Of a stretch of 39,675 nucleotides of DNA, positions 6,991 through 15,181 are shown one piece after another. The first letter of the stretch is position 1; every line of letters begins with the position of its first letter. Under the pieces are notes generated by a model. That model ran no database searches. It saw nothing but the letters and a program-made list of their open reading frames with translations, and was not told the origin of the DNA. The DNA comes from Bacteroidota bacterium (GTDB lineage: Bacteria > Bacteroidota > Bacteroidia > B-17B0 > Aurantibacillaceae). Made by a program: the position numbers and the translations under genes. The stretch covers positions 1-39,675 of the forward strand of contig JADBXZ010000119.1 of assembly GCA_020403265.1 (NCBI GenBank), in the 5' to 3' direction.

Positions 6991-9462
6991 TTATTTTGCG
7001 CTTCTTCCTTTAGCTACCGGTTTAGCAGTTCTCGGATCATCCGGCCAGGCATGTTTAGGATATCTCCGCTGTAATTCTTTTTTAACTTCAAAGTACATAT
7101 TGTTCCAAAAACTTTTTAGATCGGAGGTTACCTGAACAGGTTTGTAACCCGGCGAAAGCAAATGCACTACAGCCTTAATTTTCCCATTATTAACGGATGG
7201 TGTATCTTCTAATCCAAATACTTCCTGCAATCTCACATATATAGCCGGACTGGTCCCGTTATCAGAATAAGTGACGTTAATATTTGATCCACTTGGAACA
7301 ATTATTTTTTCGGGAACTAATTCATTTAATTTGGATTGTAATTGATAGTCAAGTGAGTGATATAAAGCTTCTTTTAGATTTACTTTTTTTAGTTCTTCTG
7401 CCCGTCTGATGCCATTTAAATATGGCGCTAGCCAATTGTTGGCGCTAAGTTTCAATTGTTCTATTTTGGCAACAGGTAAATTCAAACCAGGCTCCCAGTT
7501 TCTTAAACATTCTATTCTGTTTTGTAAATTTTTGAATTCATCTGTAACAGTTAGTAAGCTTTCAAACTCGTTTTTTAATTCTTCACAAATGATGGCGATA
7601 CAATTTTCATCATTTGGACTAAAGGGTTTGCTTTGCAAAACCAGGTTGCCAATTCTTAATTCATTCTCAGCAATTATTCCACCTTTCTTTTTGTCCCATC
7701 TGAGGTTTTGATGGTTCTTAACAAGTGGTATTAAATCTTCCGGATTAAGAGGTGCTGCAAGATGAATTTTCCCGAACGTTTCCCGCATGTCCATATTGGC
7801 AATTGCTAACCAAGGCTGATGCCCCAGGTCATCATTTAAACTTACTGTAGCTAGTTTTCCGTTAGCTAATTGAAATAACTGATTATTGCCCGGTTTAGCG
7901 CAAGCAATTCTTTCGGGGTAAGCATTTGCAATTAAAAATCCGGTTAAAAAAACATCAACGATTTCATTACTTTCTTGTACATTAATTAATTTTCGATACG
8001 CTTCTGCAATTTGATTAATTCTTTGAAATTTTCTGTTTAATTTATTTTCTCTTCGTTGTCGTCTTAATTGTTCAATTCTTAAATTAATATCTATGCCATA
8101 GTCTTTACCTAATGGGTCTTTTTCTTCCAGTATGGCTGCTACATCGCAACCTAATTGCTTTTCATTGTCATTACTGGCAGTTAATAATAAGTGTGCAATT
8201 CTTGGATGGCATGGTAGAGTCAACATGGCTTTACCATGTGCCGTTATTTTTTTATCAGAGATAGCATTTAAATTTTCAAGCAACCTTAAACCTTGTTCAA
8301 AAGCTGTTTTGGGTGGGGGATTCATCCAAAATAGTTCATCAGGTATAGTGCTGCCCCAGTTATATAAGTTTAAACACAAGCCTGTTAAATCTGCTTCTTC
8401 TATTTCAGGTAGGCGATGTGGCATTAATTTTTGATGCGTAGCAAGGCTCCACATTCTGATACAAGTACCTTCTTCGAGCCTTCCTGCCCTTCCTGCCCTT
8501 TGTTCAGCTACATCCACGCTTAGTTTTGTTGTCACTAGTTTGGATAAACCGGAGGCTGAATCGAAAATTGATTTTCTAACAAAGCCACTATCCACAACAA
8601 TTTTTATACCTTCAATGGTTAAGCTGGTTTCTGCTATTGATGTTGCAAGAACTACTTTTCTTCTTCCGTTTTTGTTCGGTAATAATGCCAATTGTTGTGC
8701 TGCGTAATTTAAATTACCAAATAGAGGATAAACAGTTGTTCCACTTAATTTTGGTTCAAGAAATTCCTGACATTTTTTAATTTCGAATTCACCCGGCAGA
8801 AATGCCAGCAAGTCCCCAGCATGAGCTTCTAATGCTTTTGTAATTGTAATTGCTGCCTGTTCAGGAAGTGTTTCAATAGAGGCATCCTGTGAATATTCTA
8901 CTTTAACAGGGAACAGCCGTCCATTACTTTCTATAACTTTAGCTTGTAATCTCCTGGAAATAGTTTTGAGGTCCAGTGTAGCACTCATGATCACCATTTT
9001 TAAATCAGGACGTAGTACCTGCTGTGCCTCTCTGCACAATGCTAAAGCTAAGTCTGAATTCAAATTTCTCTCATGAAACTCATCAAAGATGATAATTGCA
9101 ATATCTTCAAGGCTATTATTGTTTTGTAATTGTCGTGTTAGAATACCTTCGGTAACTACTTCAATTCTTGTTTTATTAGATATACAGGTTTCAAATCTTA
9201 TTCTGTAACCTACTGTTTCGCCAATCGTTTCTCCGAGTAATTCCGCCATCCTGCTTGCTACACCTTTGGCAGCTAACCTCCGAGGTTCAAGCATAATGAT
9301 TTTTTGACCCGTTGTAATTAACTTTAATAAGGCTAAGGGAAGCAAAGTACTTTTACCCGCTCCTGGAGGAGCCGAAATAATAACTGTATTGTTTTTTTCC
9401 AGCTCAGAGAGCACATCCGGTATTATTTCGGTAATTGGTAAATTATAGTTGTTTTCCAACAT
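6991..9462 (-). CDS. hrpB: ATP-dependent helicase HrpB (DEAH family)
   Basis: This 823-aa DEAH-box helicase has Walker A GAGKST at 34-39, the DEFH box at 127-130, SAT at 160-162, then the second helicase lobe with EQRAGRAGRLEEG, the HA2-type region and the HrpB C-terminal domain ending in RRYPKHAWPDDPRTAKP, a hallmark of the family. The length is usual for HrpB. The cell role of HrpB is poorly known; an RNA helicase is assumed. It lies 4 bp after the pseudouridine synthase gene and 1 bp before the 120-aa gene, so it is in an operon with both. Both catalytic lobes look intact. Confidence 0.95.
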   Translation of the reverse strand: MLENNYNLPITEIIPDVLSELEKNNTVIISAPPGAGKSTLLPLALLKLITTGQKIIMLEPRRLAAKGVASRMAELLGETIGETVGYRIRFETCISNKTRIEVVTEGILTRQLQNNNSLEDIAIIIFDEFHERNLNSDLALALCREAQQVLRPDLKMVIMSATLDLKTISRRLQAKVIESNGRLFPVKVEYSQDASIETLPEQAAITITKALEAHAGDLLAFLPGEFEIKKCQEFLEPKLSGTTVYPLFGNLNYAAQQLALLPNKNGRRKVVLATSIAETSLTIEGIKIVVDSGFVRKSIFDSASGLSKLVTTKLSVDVAEQRAGRAGRLEEGTCIRMWSLATHQKLMPHRLPEIEEADLTGLCLNLYNWGSTIPDELFWMNPPPKTAFEQGLRLLENLNAISDKKITAHGKAMLTLPCHPRIAHLLLTASNDNEKQLGCDVAAILEEKDPLGKDYGIDINLRIEQLRRQRRENKLNRKFQRINQIAEAYRKLINVQESNEIVDVFLTGFLIANAYPERIACAKPGNNQLFQLANGKLATVSLNDDLGHQPWLAIANMDMRETFGKIHLAAPLNPEDLIPLVKNHQNLRWDKKKGGIIAENELRIGNLVLQSKPFSPNDENCIAIICEELKNEFESLLTVTDEFKNLQNRIECLRNWEPGLNLPVAKIEQLKLSANNWLAPYLNGIRRAEELKKVNLKEALYHSLDYQLQSKLNELVPEKIIVPSGSNINVTYSDNGTSPAIYVRLQEVFGLEDTPSVNNGKIKAVVHLLSPGYKPVQVTSDLKSFWNNMYFEVKKELQRRYPKHAWPDDPRTAKPVAKGRSAK

Positions 9463-9466
9463 TTGG

Positions 9467-10123
9467 TTAAGCCGGTATTTTATTAAATCGATCGGATGTT
9501 GGAGCAGTGATGGTTATAGATTCATGACTAACAGGGTGCGTAAATTCTAAAGACTTAGCGTGCAATGCAATGAAGTTATCTTCGAACAAAGTATCTGAAC
9601 CGTATTCAGTGTCACCAATAATGCTGCAGTTAATAAATTGAAGCTGAGCTCGAATTTGATGATATTTTCCGGTTTTTAAAATAATGGTCCAGAAACATTT
9701 GTTATAGATGTTTTCTGTTTTGTATTCTAGCGCAGCTTCCTCTGCATGCAAAACAGGTTCGGTGTATAGTTTAGCTTTTTTCTTTTCTTTTCTGTGCCAA
9801 TGAATAAGTTTACCTTCTTTTATGGATGGGAATTGGTTTGAAATGGCAACATAAATTTTTTCTACTTTCCTTTCAGCAAACTGATTACTAAGGATATTGA
9901 GGCATTCTCTTTTTTTGGTGAATAAAACAACGCCACTTGTAGGACGATCTAAGCGATGTAAATGCTGAACATAAGGAGCGTTATATTTGGAATGTACATA
10001 TTTCCTCGCAAAGTCAAGTAAGTTTGGGTGATTATTCCGATCAGGTTCTACCATTAAACCATTAGGTTTATTAACCACTAGTAAGGTTTCATCTTCAAAT
10101 AATATTAGATCTTTAAATTCCAT
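9467..10123 (-). CDS. RluA-family pseudouridine synthase (TruC-like)
   Basis: The 218-aa enzyme has the RluA/RsuA catalytic motif HRLDRPTSG with Asp59, the upstream NKPNGLMVEPD segment and the C-terminal TGKYHQIRAQL motif that binds the target uridine. It lacks an S4 domain and is short, like the TruC/YqcB branch that modifies U65 of tRNA. The exact RNA substrate cannot be read from the sequence. Its start overlaps the end of the 139-aa gene by 11 bp, indicating translational coupling, and hrpB follows after 4 bp. Confidence 0.88.
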   Translation of the reverse strand: MEFKDLILFEDETLLVVNKPNGLMVEPDRNNHPNLLDFARKYVHSKYNAPYVQHLHRLDRPTSGVVLFTKKRECLNILSNQFAERKVEKIYVAISNQFPSIKEGKLIHWHRKEKKKAKLYTEPVLHAEEAALEYKTENIYNKCFWTIILKTGKYHQIRAQLQFINCSIIGDTEYGSDTLFEDNFIALHAKSLEFTHPVSHESITITAPTSDRFNKIPA

Positions 10124-10532
10124 AAAGTTGAATTAAACGATTAAGTTCATTTAGTTTAATTGAGGCATTTACCGAATAGGTTATGCTGTTTGTGAGATAC
10201 ATCTCAAAAAGTAGTTTGGATTTTTGGAAATAACTTAGTTTAAGGTTGAGATTTTCATGAAGTAGTCCTGTTTCCATTAATATATTGGCAAAATTTTCGT
10301 AATGCTCGTTTTTAACATCAAATTCCGGTAAGCAATTAAAAAATTCTTCATTGCTTAATGCAACTAATTGATCAAGATTAATTGAGGTTGAGTCTTCGAA
10401 CTCAACTAATAAGTCATTTAATTGATAGCTTATTTCAGGATTGTTTTTTAGCTTCAATAACTTAGCTAACATATAACCTAACACCTGGCCCATACGATCA
10501 TATTGTTGTTTTAAGTAATCCTCCTTGTGCAT
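10113..10532 (-). CDS. Hypothetical helical protein (139 aa)
   Basis: The protein is predicted to be almost all helical, with the start MHKEDYLKQQYDRMGQVL and several leucine-rich amphipathic helices. No signal peptide, membrane segment, cysteine cluster or catalytic motif is seen. It overlaps the pseudouridine synthase gene by 11 bp and starts 5 bp after the amidase stop, so it belongs to the same operon. A repeat-type helical scaffold is possible; the family is not recognised. Confidence 0.7.
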   Translation of the reverse strand: MHKEDYLKQQYDRMGQVLGYMLAKLLKLKNNPEISYQLNDLLVEFEDSTSINLDQLVALSNEEFFNCLPEFDVKNEHYENFANILMETGLLHENLNLKLSYFQKSKLLFEMYLTNSITYSVNASIKLNELNRLIQLYGI

Positions 10533-10537
10533 ATTGG

Positions 10538-11818
10538 TTATCGTTTATTTTTTAAATAAATTAGAAGCGCATCAAAATAACAGGTGGCAACGGAGTAAAT
10601 TCTTTTATTTACTTTTTGACCATTTAATTCAATTGGTTCCTGCATCAATAATTCAGCTTCTTTTTTGTTATCCTGATAAAGTGCCTCACCATAAACAAGT
10701 GGCGAATTAATTAATCTGCATAAAACTAAATTTCTGCTAAATACGCCGGCTTTGTGGCTGGGAAGCGAATTGTCGAGTAAATAGTCGGCATCTAAATAAT
10801 TAGCATAAGGTATCATTAAGTACTTATTAAAGTTTGAAGCAGTATAACCGGAAAGTTTTTCACTTTCATTTATTTGATTAGTTAATAATAATCTGAGAAA
10901 ATGAATCTTACTCTCTGTTTTATCAAGATTTGATTCTGTAAATGCTCCACCTATAAAACACATGGTAAAATTTTTGTGAGTGAATTTCTGCCAAGGTGCA
11001 TTTTTTTCATCAACGTTATAATGTATGATAGTGGTTGCGTGTGGATTAAACTGATTAATGATTTTTGCTCTGTGAACCAATTCGTAATCTCTGAAAAATT
11101 CCCAAAAGAATTTATAATCTGTACATTGATTAAGTAATTTGTATTTTTCCCCACTTAATTGATTTATTTTCAAAAGACTGTCTAACGTGTTTTTTTTATA
11201 AATTTTAAGCCAATCATGATAAGTTAAATTGAAAGATGTATAGTTGGATTTTTCTCTGGTTAACAAAACCCGAGCGCCTAATTCCTCTAGTTTCTTTTTC
11301 AGAATTGTTGCAGTTTGAAAGTTAAGTTCGCTTTCAAATAACTTTATTGAATCTGAACTTACGCTGTCCTTCGCAAAATACAGAAATTTCTGTTCGATTT
11401 TGGCATCATTTAAGTTGTTTCCAAAATGCCCTGGATCAATAGCAATTTTATAACCTTGCAGCGGTTTATTTTTCACTTTTTTGTTTACGGTTTTAGTATC
11501 ATCAATATAAATATACAAACTATCATTCTGACGTTTACTATATTTGCCGGTACCTTTTTGCTTTAATAGTAGTTCTTGTTGATTATAGTTATTATTTTCA
11601 AAGAATTCTGCCAGCATCGGAATCTCATGGGAATAAACGGAAAATACTTTAACTCCTTTACTATTACTAATGTGGATGGCGTCTTCATCGAAACTAACAA
11701 TTTGATTTAGGCTACCTTTAAAATTAAGGTATTTGTCAAAACGCTCCTTGCATTGTTTAACTGTTTGTCCGTTAACAATACATGTGGATAGAATAAGTAT
11801 AAAAATTCGACTAATCAA
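10538..11818 (-). CDS. N-acetylmuramoyl-L-alanine amidase family protein (Amidase_3 type), exported
   Basis: An N-terminal signal peptide (MISRIFILILSTCIVNGQ) is followed by about 100 residues of unknown type. Then comes an Amidase_3 core: IAIDPGHFG with zinc ligand His131, the FESELNFQTA helix with Glu162/164, KLEELGARVLLTRE, and IIHYNVDEKN with His266. This would cut the bond between MurNAc and L-Ala in peptidoglycan. Compared with AmiA/B/C the third zinc segment differs (IIHYNVD instead of the usual SIHANA) and the spacing between the second and third ligands is long (insert about 195-250). The start codon is TTG at 11818, chosen because it opens the signal peptide directly. It is the first gene of the five-gene minus operon. 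Confidence 0.82.
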   Translation of the reverse strand: MISRIFILILSTCIVNGQTVKQCKERFDKYLNFKGSLNQIVSFDEDAIHISNSKGVKVFSVYSHEIPMLAEFFENNNYNQQELLLKQKGTGKYSKRQNDSLYIYIDDTKTVNKKVKNKPLQGYKIAIDPGHFGNNLNDAKIEQKFLYFAKDSVSSDSIKLFESELNFQTATILKKKLEELGARVLLTREKSNYTSFNLTYHDWLKIYKKNTLDSLLKINQLSGEKYKLLNQCTDYKFFWEFFRDYELVHRAKIINQFNPHATTIIHYNVDEKNAPWQKFTHKNFTMCFIGGAFTESNLDKTESKIHFLRLLLTNQINESEKLSGYTASNFNKYLMIPYANYLDADYLLDNSLPSHKAGVFSRNLVLCRLINSPLVYGEALYQDNKKEAELLMQEPIELNGQKVNKRIYSVATCYFDALLIYLKNKR

Positions 11819-11885
11819 AGTTTATCAAAATTAATTTATTAATGAGAATATTGTTGTAAATTGGTATGTGTTTATTAATAGCACT

Positions 11886-12293
11886 ATGTTAGCAGAGATT
11901 CAACAGGATCAAATCCTAAAAGAATGCACCTATCAAACTTCCCGAAGTGGTGGTAAGGGAGGGCAAAATGTAAATAAAGTCGAAACCAAAGTTGAAATTG
12001 CTTTTGACTTTGAACAATCTTTCGTTTTAACCCGTTTGCAGAAGGATATGATCTTAGCAAAAAGTAACCGAGTAATAAACGGTTCTGTGTTAAAAGTAAG
12101 TGCTGCGAAGCACCGAACGCAACTTGCTAATAAACAAGAAGCACAAAATAAACTTATTAGGCATCTTCAAAGCTTGCTAAAACCAAGAATAAAACGTTTG
12201 GCTACCAAACCAACCAAGGCCAGTAAACAAAGAAAATTAAATGATAAAAAGGCTTTAAGTGAGAAAAAAAGCATGCGAAGAAAAGTAAGCTAG
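11886..12293 (+). CDS. arfB: Alternative ribosome-rescue factor ArfB (peptidyl-tRNA hydrolase)
   Basis: The 135-aa protein contains the release-factor catalytic loop SRSGGKGGQNVNKVETKVE with GGQ at 25-27 and a basic C-terminal tail (RIKRLATKPTKASKQRK ... KKSMRRKVS) that in ArfB enters the empty mRNA channel of stalled ribosomes. It lacks the codon-recognition domains of RF1/RF2. A GTG at 11868 could add six residues (MFINST); ATG 11886 gives the normal family start. Its stop is directly followed by the GTG start of the MBOAT gene, so the two are co-transcribed. It is a second ribosome-rescue gene in the window besides ssrA. Confidence 0.92.
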   Translation: MLAEIQQDQILKECTYQTSRSGGKGGQNVNKVETKVEIAFDFEQSFVLTRLQKDMILAKSNRVINGSVLKVSAAKHRTQLANKQEAQNKLIRHLQSLLKPRIKRLATKPTKASKQRKLNDKKALSEKKSMRRKVS

Positions 12294-13688
12294 GTGTTAT
12301 TTAATTCACTCATATTTACTATTTTTTTACCAATTGTATTTATTGGGTATTGGTTGCTACCTCACCGTTTCCGTAATTATTTTTTATTACTGGCTTCTTA
12401 TTATTTTTATTACAGTTATAATCCATATTTTTTATTACTTCTAATTTTCACCTCCGGTTTTGATTATTGGTGCACTCAACAAATTTATAGCACAAGTCAT
12501 AAACGCTTTTATCTGGTTTTAAGTCTCTTTGTAAATCTTGGTATTCTGTTTATTTTTAAGTATTTCGTGTTTTTTTATAATTCAGCGGTTTATTCTTTTA
12601 ATTGGCAAACCAAACTCCTCAATCAACTTGTTATCCCGGCTGGTTTATCCTTTTATACTTTTCAATCAATGAGCTATGTGATTGATGTCTATCGTGAAAA
12701 ATATAAACCTAAAGAGTCTCTGTATGATTTTTTACTATTTGTGTCTTTTTTTCCGCACATGGTGGCAGGACCCATTGTAAGATATAATGATTTAATGCCT
12801 CAATTGAAATTGAAGCATTATTTTAATCAAATTAATTGGGAAGCTGCATTTAAGTTAATTAGTTGGGGTTTTTTTAAAAAATTAGTTGTGGCAGACAATT
12901 TAGATAATATTGTGGCTCCTATTTATTCGAATCCAACCGGTTTTAATTCATTTGAGTTATTAATTGCAGCTATTGCTTTTATGATACAAGTGTATGCAGA
13001 TTTTAGTGGTTATAGCGATATTGCCACCGGAGCCGCAAAACTTTTTAATATTAATTTAAGCCTAAACTGGCGCCGTCCATTGTTATCTGCCTCACTGCAT
13101 GAATTTTGGACTAGAAACCATATCAGTATTACAAACTGGTTTAAAGATTATTTGTACATTGGTTTAGGTGGTAACAGGGTTGGAAAGTTGCGTTGGTTAT
13201 TAAATATTTTTTTGGTATTCGTTATCAGTGCTATGTGGCACGGTGCAAATTTTACGTTTTTAGTATGGGGTCTTTGGCACGCTGTTTTTTTTATATTAGA
13301 GATATTGTTTCTGATGCGTTTTAAAGAATTTGTTTTTCCGAAAGTGCTTGGGTGGGTTTATTTGATAACCATTCATTGTATTAGTTTAATTGCTTTCAGA
13401 GCCAATTCAATGATTGATTTGATTTACATTTATAAAAGGTTGTTTAATTTCGATTTCAATTTTCAAGTTAATGAACTAATTAAGCTTAATGATTTAAGTT
13501 TATATTTAGTTTGTGTTTCGGCTGTGATTATCCTCATGTTTAAGGACATATTGGAGGAATGGTCTCTAATACTAAATAAAAAACTTCATGATTGCTTTTT
13601 GAAACCTGCGTTTTATATCCTGATACTTATTTTGATTTTTACTGTTGGTGATTTTAATTCTAACGCTTTTATTTATTTTCAGTTTTAA
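12294..13688 (+). CDS. MBOAT-family O-acyltransferase (AlgI/DltB type)
   Basis: This polytopic inner-membrane protein of 464 aa has about ten or more hydrophobic segments. Family motifs are PAGLSFYTFQSMSYVIDVYR (115-134), FFPHMVAGPIVRY, YADFSGYSDIA, LSASLHEFWTRNHISIT and the catalytic histidine in SAMWHGANF (His316). Such enzymes move an acyl group, commonly acetyl, across the membrane for polysaccharide or wall modification. The start is GTG, directly after the arfB stop. The next gene starts at the last base of this one and encodes an SGNH-like protein, the usual periplasmic partner. The carbohydrate acceptor is not known. Confidence 0.92.
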   Translation: MLFNSLIFTIFLPIVFIGYWLLPHRFRNYFLLLASYYFYYSYNPYFLLLLIFTSGFDYWCTQQIYSTSHKRFYLVLSLFVNLGILFIFKYFVFFYNSAVYSFNWQTKLLNQLVIPAGLSFYTFQSMSYVIDVYREKYKPKESLYDFLLFVSFFPHMVAGPIVRYNDLMPQLKLKHYFNQINWEAAFKLISWGFFKKLVVADNLDNIVAPIYSNPTGFNSFELLIAAIAFMIQVYADFSGYSDIATGAAKLFNINLSLNWRRPLLSASLHEFWTRNHISITNWFKDYLYIGLGGNRVGKLRWLLNIFLVFVISAMWHGANFTFLVWGLWHAVFFILEILFLMRFKEFVFPKVLGWVYLITIHCISLIAFRANSMIDLIYIYKRLFNFDFNFQVNELIKLNDLSLYLVCVSAVIILMFKDILEEWSLILNKKLHDCFLKPAFYILILILIFTVGDFNSNAFIYFQF

Positions 13689-14620
13689 TGAAGCGTGTAA
13701 TAACATACCTGATTTTGTTTACCCTTTTGCTTTATGGCATCAGAGCTTTTCATTATAATAACCTATTAAGTGTTAATGAAGGTTATTACGATAAATACAA
13801 AACGGCATTCTTAAAATCGAATAAGTATGATTTACTTATTTTGGGATCATCGCGTGCGCAAATGCACTATAACACTGCGACGATTGATTCTCTTTGGAAT
13901 TGCAATTCTTTTAATTTGAGTTATAATGGGGCTAACATACAACAAGCCTTTATTTTATTGAAATGCTATCTCGCTAAAAGTATCCCGCCAAAAGTTTTAT
14001 TTTATGAGATGGATTATCATGTTTTTAAAACGCATGAAGAAGGGTGGATGGACTTTCAAAATTTATTCCCTTTTTTAGAGGACGATTGCACATTTGATTT
14101 TTTAAGAAGTAGCGATAAGCGTTTTATCTATGCCCGTTATTTTCCATTTTACTCATTGCCTTATACAGGTATTAAAAATTTTAGTACGGGAATAAATTAT
14201 TTCTTAGGGAAGAATTTGTACAACGATCATTTGTATTATAAAGGGTATTTTAAAAATTCTGTTCAGCCTAGTTTGAATTATAAGCCTACAAAGCGAATGT
14301 ATCAATGGATCAACAAAACGGATCGTGATTATTTAGATTCTCTGATTTTTATTTGCAAAGACAATGATATTCAATTGAATCTCATTTCATCACCAATTTT
14401 CGGAGGTGGTAAACTGGATGTAATTAATCATACTCAACTCATGAAACAAATAAATAATGTTACTTCATTAAATGGATTAAAGTTTATTAATTACTCCTCT
14501 CTTTCATTTTGCAACCAACGCAATCTTTTCATTGACCATCATCATTTAAATGCGAGGGGTTCAGATTTGTTTACACAGTATTTATGCAAAACAATACAGG
14601 TGTCGGAATTTTATTATTGA
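13688..14620 (+). CDS. SGNH/GDSL-like partner of the MBOAT acyltransferase
   Basis: An N-terminal membrane anchor (about residues 4-19) precedes a 290-residue domain with LLILGSSRAQMHY, where Ser54 or Ser55 is the block I nucleophile candidate, and a C-terminal DHHHLNARGSDLF with Asp283 and His286, the block V pair of SGNH hydrolases. AlgJ/AlgX- and PatB-like proteins of this kind take the acyl group delivered by the MBOAT protein and attach it to a polysaccharide. The start codon overlaps the MBOAT stop by one base (TAATG). The role is inferred from context; the SGNH resemblance is good but not complete (the block II Gly and block III Asn are not obvious). Confidence 0.78.
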   Translation: MKRVITYLILFTLLLYGIRAFHYNNLLSVNEGYYDKYKTAFLKSNKYDLLILGSSRAQMHYNTATIDSLWNCNSFNLSYNGANIQQAFILLKCYLAKSIPPKVLFYEMDYHVFKTHEEGWMDFQNLFPFLEDDCTFDFLRSSDKRFIYARYFPFYSLPYTGIKNFSTGINYFLGKNLYNDHLYYKGYFKNSVQPSLNYKPTKRMYQWINKTDRDYLDSLIFICKDNDIQLNLISSPIFGGGKLDVINHTQLMKQINNVTSLNGLKFINYSSLSFCNQRNLFIDHHHLNARGSDLFTQYLCKTIQVSEFYY

Positions 14621-14744
14621 TTTGTTTTGAACTTTATATTGAAGTTAATTCCAAATCTATGACCTAAGAGAATCAAACAACTTTTTTAAAAGTTATTTAA
14701 ACGTGGTTTTTTGTTTAAAATTAACACCAAATGGATATTTAGTA

Positions 14745-15125
14745 TTAGAATAGTTTTGCTTCTACACTAATTTCTACATTGGCATCTTTAGGTAATCTGG
14801 CAGCTTGAATGGTAGCTCTGGCAGGAAAATCTTTTGTAAAATAAGATGAATATACTTCGTTAACTTGTACGAAATTATTCATATCATTTAAAAAGATAGT
14901 TGTTTTGACTACGTTGTTATAATCACAACCACCGGCCTTTAAAATTTCACCTATGTAATCCATTACCATTTTGGTTTCATCTTTAATGCTGCATTTAACC
15001 AATTGTTTGCTTTGTAAATCCATTGCAATAGTTCCGCTGATATACATATTGTCGCCAACAATTATAGCCTGGTTGTATGGACCAATAGGAGCAGGAGCAT
15101 TAGGAGTATTGATAATTTTTTTCAT
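14745..15125 (-). CDS. ridA: RidA-family enamine/imine deaminase
   Basis: RidA hydrolyses reactive enamine/imine intermediates formed by PLP enzymes (for example 2-aminoacrylate) to keto acids plus ammonia. The 126-aa length is normal. PNAPAPIGPYNQA, MYISGTIAMD and the C-terminal FPARATIQAARLPKDANVEISVEA are present, with the catalytic Arg103 and Glu118. An exact -7 box lies 20 bp upstream. It is a single gene downstream of, and on the same strand as, the CHAT gene, with a 56-bp gap. Confidence 0.93.
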   Translation of the reverse strand: MKKIINTPNAPAPIGPYNQAIIVGDNMYISGTIAMDLQSKQLVKCSIKDETKMVMDYIGEILKAGGCDYNNVVKTTIFLNDMNNFVQVNEVYSSYFTKDFPARATIQAARLPKDANVEISVEAKLF

Positions 15126-15145
15126 ATTTCGATATTTTTAATAAA

Positions 15146-15153
15146 CAAATATA
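15146..15153 (-). promoter_or_regulatory. Candidate -7 box (TATATTTG) for ridA
   Basis: On the minus strand TATATTTG matches TAnnTTTG and ends 20 bp before the ridA ATG, a usual distance for Bacteroidota promoters. A -33 TTTG at the right spacing is not seen. Confidence 0.4.
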
Positions 15154-15181
15154 ATAAAGATTTAAATTTAGCAGATAAGAG

